Of a stretch of DNA of 64,000 nt, positions 55,884-64,000 are shown piece after piece. Position 1 is the first letter of the stretch; the number at the start of each line of letters is the position of its first letter. A program made the position numbers and the translations under genes. Under the pieces are notes generated by a model. That model searched no databases. It had not been told where the DNA came from and saw only the letters and a program-made list of their open reading frames with translations. Source of the DNA: Phialocephala subalpina (Eukaryota; Ascomycota; Leotiomycetes; Helotiales; Mollisiaceae); the NCBI GenBank assembly GCA_900073065.1, contig FJOG01000001.1, positions 3,694,455 through 3,758,454 on the forward strand, in the 5' to 3' direction.

Positions 55884-56640
55884 TCATTGTGGATCATGAG
55901 GCGCATCCAAGTCTCCACCAGAAGACTGAGGAGAGAGAAGTTGCCCCTCACCATTATTCCTCTTTGCGTCTTGCCCTCCAGGAAGCGGTCGAGCAAGTGC
56001 ATTCTCAATCACGCCTCTCAACGATTCCGTCGTCTTGAGTAACGAATGCATCGTCTCTTGCATCGATTGGTTATACTCCGAATACTCCGCAATCTCCTGG
56101 CGTAATTCCTCCACCAGCTCTTTATTCCTTGCTCTCCAGGCAGCTTGGGAGACTCGATTTTGTTTTCGTCTTCGCGCAATTGCTTCGGCGGATGGCCGCC
56201 GAGGACCAGGCCGGCTTCGTGTGCTGGGTTCTGAGAAGGTTCGTGAATTTGGGGACGCCGCAGACGGAGAGAAATCGCCTCCGGAGAGCAGGTCCCCTTG
56301 AATACTGCCTCCCCATTCTGAGTAGGATATACCGGCTGGTTCACTTATCAAGCCATGGGAGTATTGTGGACTTGAGGTGTTGATCTTGTATGTGTCAGCC
56401 TTGGTCGCAAGACACATACATGGATGTGAAGCTGCTGCGACGTACCGTCATACCAAGGGGCGTCGATTCAAAGAAACCACCATCGAGCGGAGTGGTGGCT
56501 AAACTCTGTTGGTAGAAGGTCGCTCCATCCCAGAAGTTCTCTTGATTATAGTCGTATGTCATGGTGGACTCTTGGTCTTTCTCTTCTTGACTAGTTGTCG
56601 TTGTGTCGATCGCGGGAGCTATCCTTGGGGGCGAGGCCAT
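55884..56640 (-). CDS. bZIP transcription factor, two exons
   Basis: Predicted 236-aa nuclear regulator. Exon 1 (56640-56446) gives an acidic Asn/Gln/Thr-rich N-terminus, and a 46-bp intron ends in AG before 56399. Exon 2 (56399-55884) runs through a Ser/Pro-rich segment to the bZIP. The basic region reads EAIARRRKQNRVSQAAWRARN, with the NxxSQxxWR pattern (Asn and Arg conserved, Trp in place of the more common Phe/Tyr), followed directly by the leucine-zipper helix LVEELRQEIAEYSEYNQSM. The C-terminus is short, with PLPGGQDAKRN and DLDAPHDPQ. Which pathway it controls cannot be read from the sequence. Confidence 0.88.
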
Positions 56641-58622
56641 TGTACGTATATGTTTGTTGCACTTCCGATCGTAAAAAGGGCGTTAGTATCGTGAGATCGT
56701 GATCTCTTTAACTCTTTCTTCACCGGAACCGCGGCACTTAGTCGTCTTCGAAGCAAGCTCAAGCTTCCAAGCTGAAGAAATAGCGTTATTTGTATGCAAA
56801 CATGAAGCTTCGAAAACTTAATCCTAAAATCGTCATTGAAGTCCTAATCCGATGCATCCAACTAATCACACTCCCCTGCGAATTCCCCGCCGAAATACCG
56901 AAGCTTGGTTATCGCGGCATTGATCGAGTGGGTTCTCGCTTACCCTGCATCGGAACCTTTGTCATCAGCCTACTCCCTCGCCTTCCCTCCCATTGGCTGC
57001 ACGCCTCGTTTGAAAGATGACTACACGAAACCTTTATGACTATAATCCTTGCTGTAATCAATAAGTCTGGTGATTTGGGTCAGCAAGTTGCACGCAGACG
57101 CGAGTGGGGTTTATGCGCGATGCTTCACAACAGGACAAATCAAAGCTGTGGCCGGAGAACGGTCTGTGAGAGAGTCAATAGGATTGAGGCTCCTTTGCAG
57201 GATGATATGCGGCTTTCGTAACGAGTGGGAATTTGATTGGGTGTCAGTGACCAGTTGTTGAAGGGAGTTCTTGGGGAGAGACAAGCTTTTTGGCGGTGGA
57301 TTCTGGACTTTTGAGATCGCCATTTTGAAGGTCGTTGAAATTTGAATGTCTCGTCGTTGTTATTGTGAAGCTTGTATGAAGGCGAGAATAGTGATCTTGC
57401 CAGCGCGAGAACGCGTTTATGACTGACTTCCCACCCAAGCGGGTGAAGTCAGCATCCGTACCTGAATGGCTGACACCACGAGCTTGAGCTGAGGAGGGGT
57501 CACATCCAGTGGTTTGGATACAAGTATGTGTTCGGGAAGCCTAACTGGAAAAGGAGTGCAAGGGCTTGTTTGGGAACTCGGAATGGCCCGGTCGGCCGAC
57601 TTTCGCTTTGTGGCAGTTGTTCGTCGAGGTTGTGAGTGGCTGGCGGCACCTGGGCGGGGGTGGCGGATGGTGCGGGGGTTGGTAGGTGGAGAAGCAGTAC
57701 GGCCTTTGTGGCTTCAACGTGTGGAAGTTCTGGCATGACTCTGAATGACTTGATTGGTAGTATCGTGCAGATGCTGAGTTGATGTCCATGCCCTATATTC
57801 AAGGGCATGTGTTTCTTGTGAGAAGTTTGAAATGTGAAAGTAGTCGATCAGGCGGCAGAGCTATGCTGGAGGATTCCAGCTGTGGTAGCAAACCAATTGT
57901 ATTGCTTCAACTGTTGTCTGCTTTCAGGGAGAAGCATCACGAGACTCGCTAAGTTGAGAACGAGGGTATTGACTTTGGACATCGAGTTGGGCTTCAAGGA
58001 AGGCTTCAGCCCTGATATTCATCGAGTGAGAGGAAGAGAGCACGATCTTCTTGGAACCATGAACTAGCTATACAAAACACTACTGCATAAAGTAGTTGGC
58101 GGTGAAATTGGTCTTCCAACTGCAGGTTGGAGACATGGCTAGAGCGTTATTCATCGCACCCAAGTCCTGAGTTTCTGCTCGTATTGCACGGATTCGCGGC
58201 AATCTTCAGAAGTAAGATCTTAGCGCGATAAGATCAATCTTGATACATTGTTGATACCAGGCATGCATCTATGCCACATTATCTCCGAACTTATTCACAA
58301 CATCATGTACCTGCATCTTGACCATAGTTTTGTTCAACTTTGAGTTGACTCCCAGTTTCTTCTTACTAGAATGGCTCGACGTCCGAGGACGCACCAAAGT
58401 AAGTCATCATGAGACTCTGACAAGCACTGGAAATAGCCCTCCTGTCCTTGCCCCTTTTCCACTGAACGAATTAGGAGACTTGAATCTGAAAATGACGGGT
58501 GCAAACAATAGGATGGCAAACAAGCTACAGCTGTGGCTTACACGAAGGATTCGATCACTTATTTATGCGTCAAATTTCAATGCTTCAATGCAGTTAGGCT
58601 TAAATAATCAAACGGCAGGGCT
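56641..58622. other. Intergenic, no recognisable gene
   Basis: About 2 kb with no domain-bearing frame. Left part is the presumed bZIP promoter. It runs up to the palindrome at 58623. Confidence 0.4.
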
Positions 58623-58685
58623 GCATGCAAACAACGTGAGCTGCAGTCTTGGCGTTCGCCAAGACTGCAGCTCACGTTTGCATGC
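58623..58685. repeat. Near-perfect 63-bp palindrome (29-bp stems)
   Basis: The left stem (GCATGCAAA, a 3-base bulge, then CGTGAGCTGCAGTCTTGGCG) pairs fully with the right stem (58657-58685) across a 2-base loop. This is far longer than chance palindromes. It is non-coding, in an intergenic stretch, and symmetric on both strands. Confidence 0.9.
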
Positions 58686-59807
58686 AACAAGCTACAGACG
58701 AGGGGAGCCCTAGCACTTGCTACATTCAATCCTTCTTGTTTCCAGGTCACGAGATCATCGCAGGCTTTCATGACTTATCTTTGTGCTGGGATGACTACAC
58801 CCTTTAGACAGCGTCTTGAAGAGCATTGCGGGCTCAAACTTCACTGAAGATAGCAGAAAACCAGAATTGATGAATCAGGGTGAAGAAGTCTCAATTCAGT
58901 TCCAATCTCGTTAACAAGAGTATAATCACAGATTATACTCTTGCGTCCAAGGTGTGGGCGGACTGCAAGGGGTGCTGACCGCTTCCCGATTCGGCATTCT
59001 GCCATAGCCACCCGCACTCGAAATTGCGATCACACTTCTAATTACAATTCTAAGTGCAAATATTAACTAAATTACATAATTCCAAAATATATAATAGAAC
59101 TAATTAAGTGCTATCTATAAATTTACATTTTAAGTAGTTTGGATTAATAGTAATTACGAAATTAATGAATTTATATAAGTGATAATTTTGGTGTTCTCAT
59201 GAGTAAGCAAACTAAACCGAATCGAGGTTTTTCTAATTACGCTTTCCCTGATCGAGGTTTTTCGGATCACGTGGGGTGGGGGGAGGGACCCACACCAGGA
59301 AGTCAAGAGTATCTAATTGATGGGTAGGGCCCCATGATATTAGATACTCTTGGTAATAAGATTGATTCAGTTCAAGATTTTTCACTTTAAGATTAAATTT
59401 GTCAGGCGTAAAGGCTAGTCTGTTCTGAGACTAGAACTATTCTGTACCTTGCTGAGGTAAGTTCATCAATAAGTTCATCCTCAAATCGACATCGTCAACG
59501 TGAATGAAAACAGCGAATCAAGCTTTGGATTTTGTTGCAAGTTGAAGAGCAGATGTGATGCCATGACTTGAGGGTCCTGGACCCCGCCTTGATGATATTC
59601 GACCGATTGGGATGAGCGACGCGTACCTAGGTACAACCAAATACACGACGAATACAACGCGACGATGTCTTCTTCAAGTAAGTAAGGCCGACTCCCTCGC
59701 ATCCAGTCCACTTGAAGAATGGCTACTCGATACAATCGAAGCTAATTTAAGCAGCTGGAAGCAAGGGCGATGGACACGCCACAACAGCACGTGACGAAGC
59801 CACGGAT
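58686..59807. other. Intergenic region with an AT-rich patch
   Basis: AT content rises at about 59020-59220. No gene is recognised. The right part is the presumed promoter of the gene beginning at 59808. Confidence 0.45.
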
Positions 59808-61708
59808 GTGCAGCTGCCCGTTGGGGATCAAGAGCAGGATGGAGATTCCATGTTCATCAATGTTACTGAATCACTGACTCTCGATAAAGCTTCACGAACC
59901 AGGGTCCGGGTCCAAGTCATGCGAGACTACCATCAACGCCGAGTTCAAAAAGCCGCTGGGAAAACCAAAGTCCAAGATGTTGGCCAGGATCCCAAGAAGC
60001 CCAGTCACAGAGGCAAGACTCAAAAGTTCCGATTGGGGAAAGAGAACTTTCTCAAGCCCTGGGTATCTGTCAAATCAAAGGCTGGAAAGCGAGATAAAGC
60101 GGCCAAACCAAAGCTGCTGAAGATCGAGCCGCACCCAGAGATCTCAAACTCGCATGATTTCTCTATCCTGAGCAGAAGGGTGGTCGCAGTCATTGAAGAC
60201 CATCTGGGCAACGTGGACTCTGGAAATGTAATTACCGATGTGATCACTACCAGCCCCACATGGGCTTCTGAAAACACTGAAGTATGGAATTCTGAGCAGT
60301 ATGGCGAATTCCTGGATGGTACTCTTGGATATCCTTTGTCGATCTGGGAAACAGCCAGAATATACCAGTCGCCAGGTGCTGGTTTGATGGATCCATTTGC
60401 AGCCATGTCTGTGCTCATCACTCCTCGAACGCAACTACTCTTGCATCATTACTGTAAGCTTCCCCACGCCTCTTTATCCGACTCTCCATGCTTACTCCTT
60501 ACATAGTCAACGTTCGGATGCAATCATCATGGCTTATGATGCCAATGCGGAAGACCTTGTTCTCGCTTGCAGTCCATGATACGGCTATGTTTCATTCATT
60601 CCTCTGTCACTACGCCACCAACTTCAATGTTCGCTTCAAGACCAACGACGCGACGGAAACTATATATCATGCAACGAGGGCTGCGACATTAGTCAATGAA
60701 CGACTTGCTGATCCCTCACGGGCACTCACAAACGAGACTATCGCCACTGTTGCCAATATGGCGGCCTTTGAGTCCTCCAATGGCTCTATGTCCAGTATGG
60801 TTATTCACATGGACGGATTGGAGAAAATGGTCAGGCTACGTGGAGGGCTTCACGACGGTGGATTTCCCACAATCGTACAACGCATGGTGGGATGGGCAGA
60901 TTATCATGTTGCGACTGCAACTCTACAGAAACCACGATTCTCACCTCTCCTACTTCCTCAGACGGAAGGGCCTAAAGGCAATCCGCAGAGCTTACAAACA
61001 GCCATGCCTAAATACTTTCCGTTCAAAGATACCGCGTTCCCCAACCTCGATGAGCTATTCTACGGAGTCAGAGATCTGGCCGAGAAGCTTCGTATCATCC
61101 GACGAGCAATTACCCCGCCTTCTGAGGATATCTGTATGTGAATTCTTCCCTTTATTTGAAGGAGATCTTCAAAGCTGAACTCTCCGCAAGTATTGCGCAT
61201 TCGGCTCCTCAGCACCTCATATTTCAAATCATGGTTTAAATCTCATACTGATTTATCTATAGGGTACAGTGACAAAATATATTTTCTGCAACGGAATCTC
61301 TTCGACATTGCCCACGGCTCCTCGAAAGCCTCTCCAGTTGACGGTCTTTGTGCGTTGGCCGCCCTGATGTACTGTGGTCATTGTCTTCGAGATATTCCGC
61401 TCAGCTATGCCGTCACAGCAAATGCGGTTACCCGTCTGAAGAATACCCTCGAGTTGCTTGATATGGCATCCATCCTGGAACAAGAGTCTTGGGACAAATA
61501 TTTCTGGGTTCTTGGTTTTGGCGGCATCGCTGCTGAAGGCAAGCAGGAGCAAGCATGGTTCGTCATCAAGTTCCGAGCAATGTGCGACTACCTAGAGTTT
61601 GCAGATTGGGATGCTGCACGACCGATTCTCGACAGGATCTTATGGGCGCCAGAACTTGATGCAGCTGGCCAACGACTTTGGAAACTGTCTCTAGCGACGG
61701 ATGCATAA
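59808..61708 (+). CDS. Fungal transcription-factor-domain protein lacking a zinc cluster, three exons
   Basis: Predicted 572-aa protein. Exons 59808-60453, 60507-61133 and 61263-61708 join in frame, with a 53-bp and a 129-bp intron. The N-terminus carries MFINVTESLTLDKASRTRVR followed by a basic region (VMRDYHQRRVQKAAGK, SKAGKRDKAAKPK). This start is typical of the fungal family that resembles Zn2Cys6 regulators but has no cysteine cluster. The remainder is the helical Fungal_trans_2-like domain, with SLAVHDTAMFHSFLCHYA, ANMAAFESSNGSM, HMDGLEKMVRLRGGL and a C-terminal SWDKYFWVLGFGGIAAEGK. Its last 121 coding bases overlap those of the convergent CorA-like gene. An internal ATG at 59850 is an alternative start. 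Confidence 0.85.
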
Positions 61709-63204
61709 AGACCTGGACGCTTGTTTGACACTGCTCTATCTTGAGATTTCCTCCTCGACCAACTTTTGAGTGTCCGGAAAGCTTCTCCAAAATCGACAGC
61801 CGGAAGACGCGCAACGAAGAACACCACCGCGCACAGTGGAATGGCTACCGCGAAGTAGATGGCTAAATCATGCCTTGTCACGCCGCCATTCATGCTGAAA
61901 AGACTCGCCACAAATGACAGCGGTACAAAAAGCAAGGCGAGATTCGTCAATCGAGTGACGTTAGCTGCTTCCCTCAGGGAACGACGAGTGTCCGCAATTT
62001 GGAGGACCGATGTAACAACTGGCACCATGATCTCGAGTCGACGACCATATGTATCAACCAAAGCAGCAACATGTTCGAAGTCCCGGATAAGCAACGTGTA
62101 TTCTTCGAGATCCTGATTGGCTTTTGTACGATGTTGAAGAAAGTCGATCACAGACCGAAGTTTGCTTGTCGTCTGTAAGCAACGGCGACCCCAAACCTCC
62201 AGAGAACGCAAGTCCGAATCTATTTTTCTGAGCCCGTCTCTCTGGTGTGGAGCTTCGGTGGTGTACTCGTATTGTTTGATGCTGTTGGACATCACTGCAA
62301 CATAGCTCACCCATTCCGCCGCCGAAATCTTCAGAGGATAGTAGGCCAGTGAGAGAAGAGTCGGCTGTGTGGATTCAAAAGCTGGAGGTCGCTCCTTCTG
62401 CCAATACCACACCAGGTCTTCGAGAAGAGACATTCGTCCCGGATGCCCCGCATCAGGTTCAAAAAATGAGGGACGTTCGGAGAAGTCTTCGTAGCCGCCT
62501 TGGAATGGCCGCGACGGAAGTACCATCTGTTTCTCTGGCGATGTGTATAGGTCGGAATTCGGCTTGTCGACCAGAATCAATGCTACATTTTGGTGAGCTT
62601 TGTCCTGTTAGACTGCTGTATCCACATTACCTAGCCATGACTTGGACTTGGTGGATGACAACAGAATGGAACAACTTTGTTGTTCTAGTCCAATGTATGT
62701 ATCCTTCAAAGGAGGCAGAAGTACAACTTTCCGAGGCACATTGCTATTGCGGGACATCTTCCTAGGCGCCATTGGACACAAACCGAAGTCCATCGACCGC
62801 TGGTATTGAAGGCTTAGGAAGTTTTGATTTATGACTTTGGAGGGCAGTATAGCCAAAGAAGGTTTGGACGAAGTGACATCTACTCTGGGACCATGAATAT
62901 GGGAAGCAAAGAAGAGTGGGTCTAGGTCCAGAGAAGACCCGAGACTTTCAATGATGGCTTTGCTCAAGTCCTCAACAATGATGAGTCGCCCTTGACAGTC
63001 ACCTGCATCTTTCTTCATGATGGCGTCGAGTTCCGACAATTCGAGATCGACTCGGCGAGGCTTCGCATCTTTGGCGTGGAACTCGAGGCTGACAATTCTG
63101 CAAGCATTCCTGGCATTGTCGTTGGCAATGAATTGACATAGGTTGCGGAGACACGGATTTCGCTTGCTCTGCGCAAATATGTAGTCTGAATATGATCGCG
63201 CCAT
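61588..63204 (-). CDS. CorA-like Mg2+ transporter-domain protein, two exons
   Basis: Predicted 522-aa protein. Exons 63204-62631 and 62582-61588 join across a 48-bp intron. The long soluble part ends in a helical stalk (EYTLLIRDFEHVAALVDTY, RRLEIMVPVVTSVLQIADTR). It is followed by two transmembrane helices, NLALLFVPLSFVASLFSMN and YFAVAIPLCAVVFFVARLP. The selectivity-loop GMN of true CorA channels appears as SMN here, as in many fungal CorA-like proteins of unknown transport activity. A basic, Ser-rich tail follows. Its coding 3' end overlaps the neighbour's by 121 bp, and it is divergent from the RelA/SpoT-type gene. Confidence 0.85.
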
Positions 63205-63671
63205 GATTCTCTTCTACGAAAGGTACTGCATTTTCCTTTCTGTGAGTTTTTCTGAGAGAGGAAGCCCTCAATTATGCCTTATCAAGCTGGAAAATTCTTC
63301 CAGGCAGAATGGGAGCTCAGCCTCAGTGTGGCCTCGTGAGAGCTGCAGTGGCATCACGATAGCAATGCTTATTCGCTCTGGATACGCCTCATCGACAGGG
63401 TTTGTGCATCCCAGCTTGGCGGGAGGTGCCGACCCCAAATTTATTGTCGAGATCCTTTTAATGCTTGACATCCTCTAGATCCTTACGACAAATTTCACAC
63501 TCCAGAACAGAGATAATACATATCCCTTCAGAAGCGCTTGGAAGTAGAGTCTAACAACGCGCATCTTGGAGGTTGTTCACTTCACCGCTCACGAGGCTGA
63601 GAACCACACCGAGTACAGGTGCAACCCCGCCAGCCCCACCGAAGGGCTCGTTGGCAACCGGGACGCCAAAA
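63205..63671. promoter_or_regulatory. Divergent promoter region between CorA-like and RelA/SpoT-type genes
   Basis: 467 bp between two outward-reading start codons, with no coding sequence recognised. Both 5' leaders must lie here. No specific site is named. Confidence 0.5.
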
Positions 63672-64000
63672 ATGGATCTTGACACCCTCTCATCCTACAA
63701 CTCCGAAAGCAGGACCGACAATTCAGCAGATACCATCTCGTCGTTCATTGCGGATTGGGTGCAGATCAAATATTTCTATTCGGAAGCAGCCAGTCTTGCA
63801 CAGGAGCTCTGCGAGACGCTGCTTGCCAGCAATGCGATTCGCGCGATCGTCACTCATCGAGTGAAACAAGGCCATCGACTTGAAGCGAAGTTACGGGAGC
63901 GAGTTCGAAAGCTTGGGAGGGAGTATAGGAGCGCCAAGGAGATTCGCGACGATGTCGTTGACCTTGCTGGGGTGCGAATTGCTCTCTATTTCCCCAGCGA
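63672..64000 (+). CDS. RelA/SpoT-domain nucleotidyltransferase-like protein, 3' end beyond the window
   Basis: Open frame from ATG 63672 (AAAATGG context) to the window end, 109 codons so far. The N-terminus is Ser/Thr-rich. Then RVKQGHRLEAKLRERVRKLG, AKEIRDDVVDLAGVRIALYF shows the entry to the RelA/SpoT fold, whose bacterial members make and degrade (p)ppGpp. Whether this fungal one is a synthetase or an inactive relative depends on residues beyond the window. The protein is truncated only by the window edge. Confidence 0.8.
   Translation, partial: MDLDTLSSYNSESRTDNSADTISSFIADWVQIKYFYSEAASLAQELCETLLASNAIRAIVTHRVKQGHRLEAKLRERVRKLGREYRSAKEIRDDVVDLAGVRIALYFPS

Noticed and set aside
1..64000. 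CRISPR arrays, operons, ribosome binding sites, phage or bacterial elements
   Set aside because: None seen; spliced genes and RIP-type decay show this is fungal nuclear DNA, where such features are not expected.

Overview
The window is filamentous ascomycete (Pezizomycotina) nuclear DNA. The evidence is short GT-AG introns of about 48-130 bp (one weakly supported candidate of about 180 bp), single-gene transcription units on both strands, and fungal-specific families: velvet factor VelB, Bem46-type hydrolase, MBOAT_2 wax-synthase-like protein, SRPK-like orphan kinases, a Zn2Cys6-less transcription-factor-domain protein and a fungal RelA/SpoT-domain protein. AT-rich blocks and old coding sequences carrying C-to-T/G-to-A nonsense changes (Trp and Gln codons turned into stops) indicate repeat-induced point mutation (RIP). 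A leotiomycete is plausible, but the sequence does not prove the class.

Layout. 1-542: AT-rich element with RIP-mutated inverted termini. 1276-2329: short-chain dehydrogenase. 3219-5214: bestrophin-like pseudogene and a broken upstream ORF, containing a perfect 250-bp tandem duplication. 6242-9305: an intact SRPK-like kinase, then a decayed kinase on the other strand cut off by a 550-bp element with ~50-bp terminal inverted repeats. 9552-12449: peroxin PEX10 and Golgi protein ERD1, divergent from a 304-bp promoter. 13886-15441: velB, with about 4.5 kb of apparently gene-free DNA upstream. 19960-25185: repeat-rich island with a MITE-like element, AT-rich blocks and one clean gene for a membrane-anchored beta-propeller lectin. 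25186-28215: relics of a NACHT-TPR NLR-type receptor, with an intact BTB gene between its two recognisable pieces. 29793-45695: an unknown gene with a duplicated exon-intron unit, an unknown two-part gene, Bem46-like hydrolase, LYAR-type nucleolar zinc finger and NFX1/FAP1. 46799-49312: a conserved unknown protein broken by a second perfect 250-bp tandem duplication. 51900-53744: MBOAT_2 protein. 55884-56640: bZIP factor. 58623-58685: a very strong palindrome. 59808-64000: transcription-factor-domain gene and CorA-like transporter with overlapping coding 3' ends, then the start of a RelA/SpoT-domain gene.

The active genes are mostly unrelated housekeeping and regulatory genes, and I see no biosynthetic cluster. 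The most unusual content is: the RIP-degraded NLR relic around a BTB gene; two tandem duplications with exactly the same 250-bp period, both damaging reading frames (possible assembly artefacts); three distinct inverted-repeat elements; the exon-intron duplication; and the coding overlap of two convergent genes.
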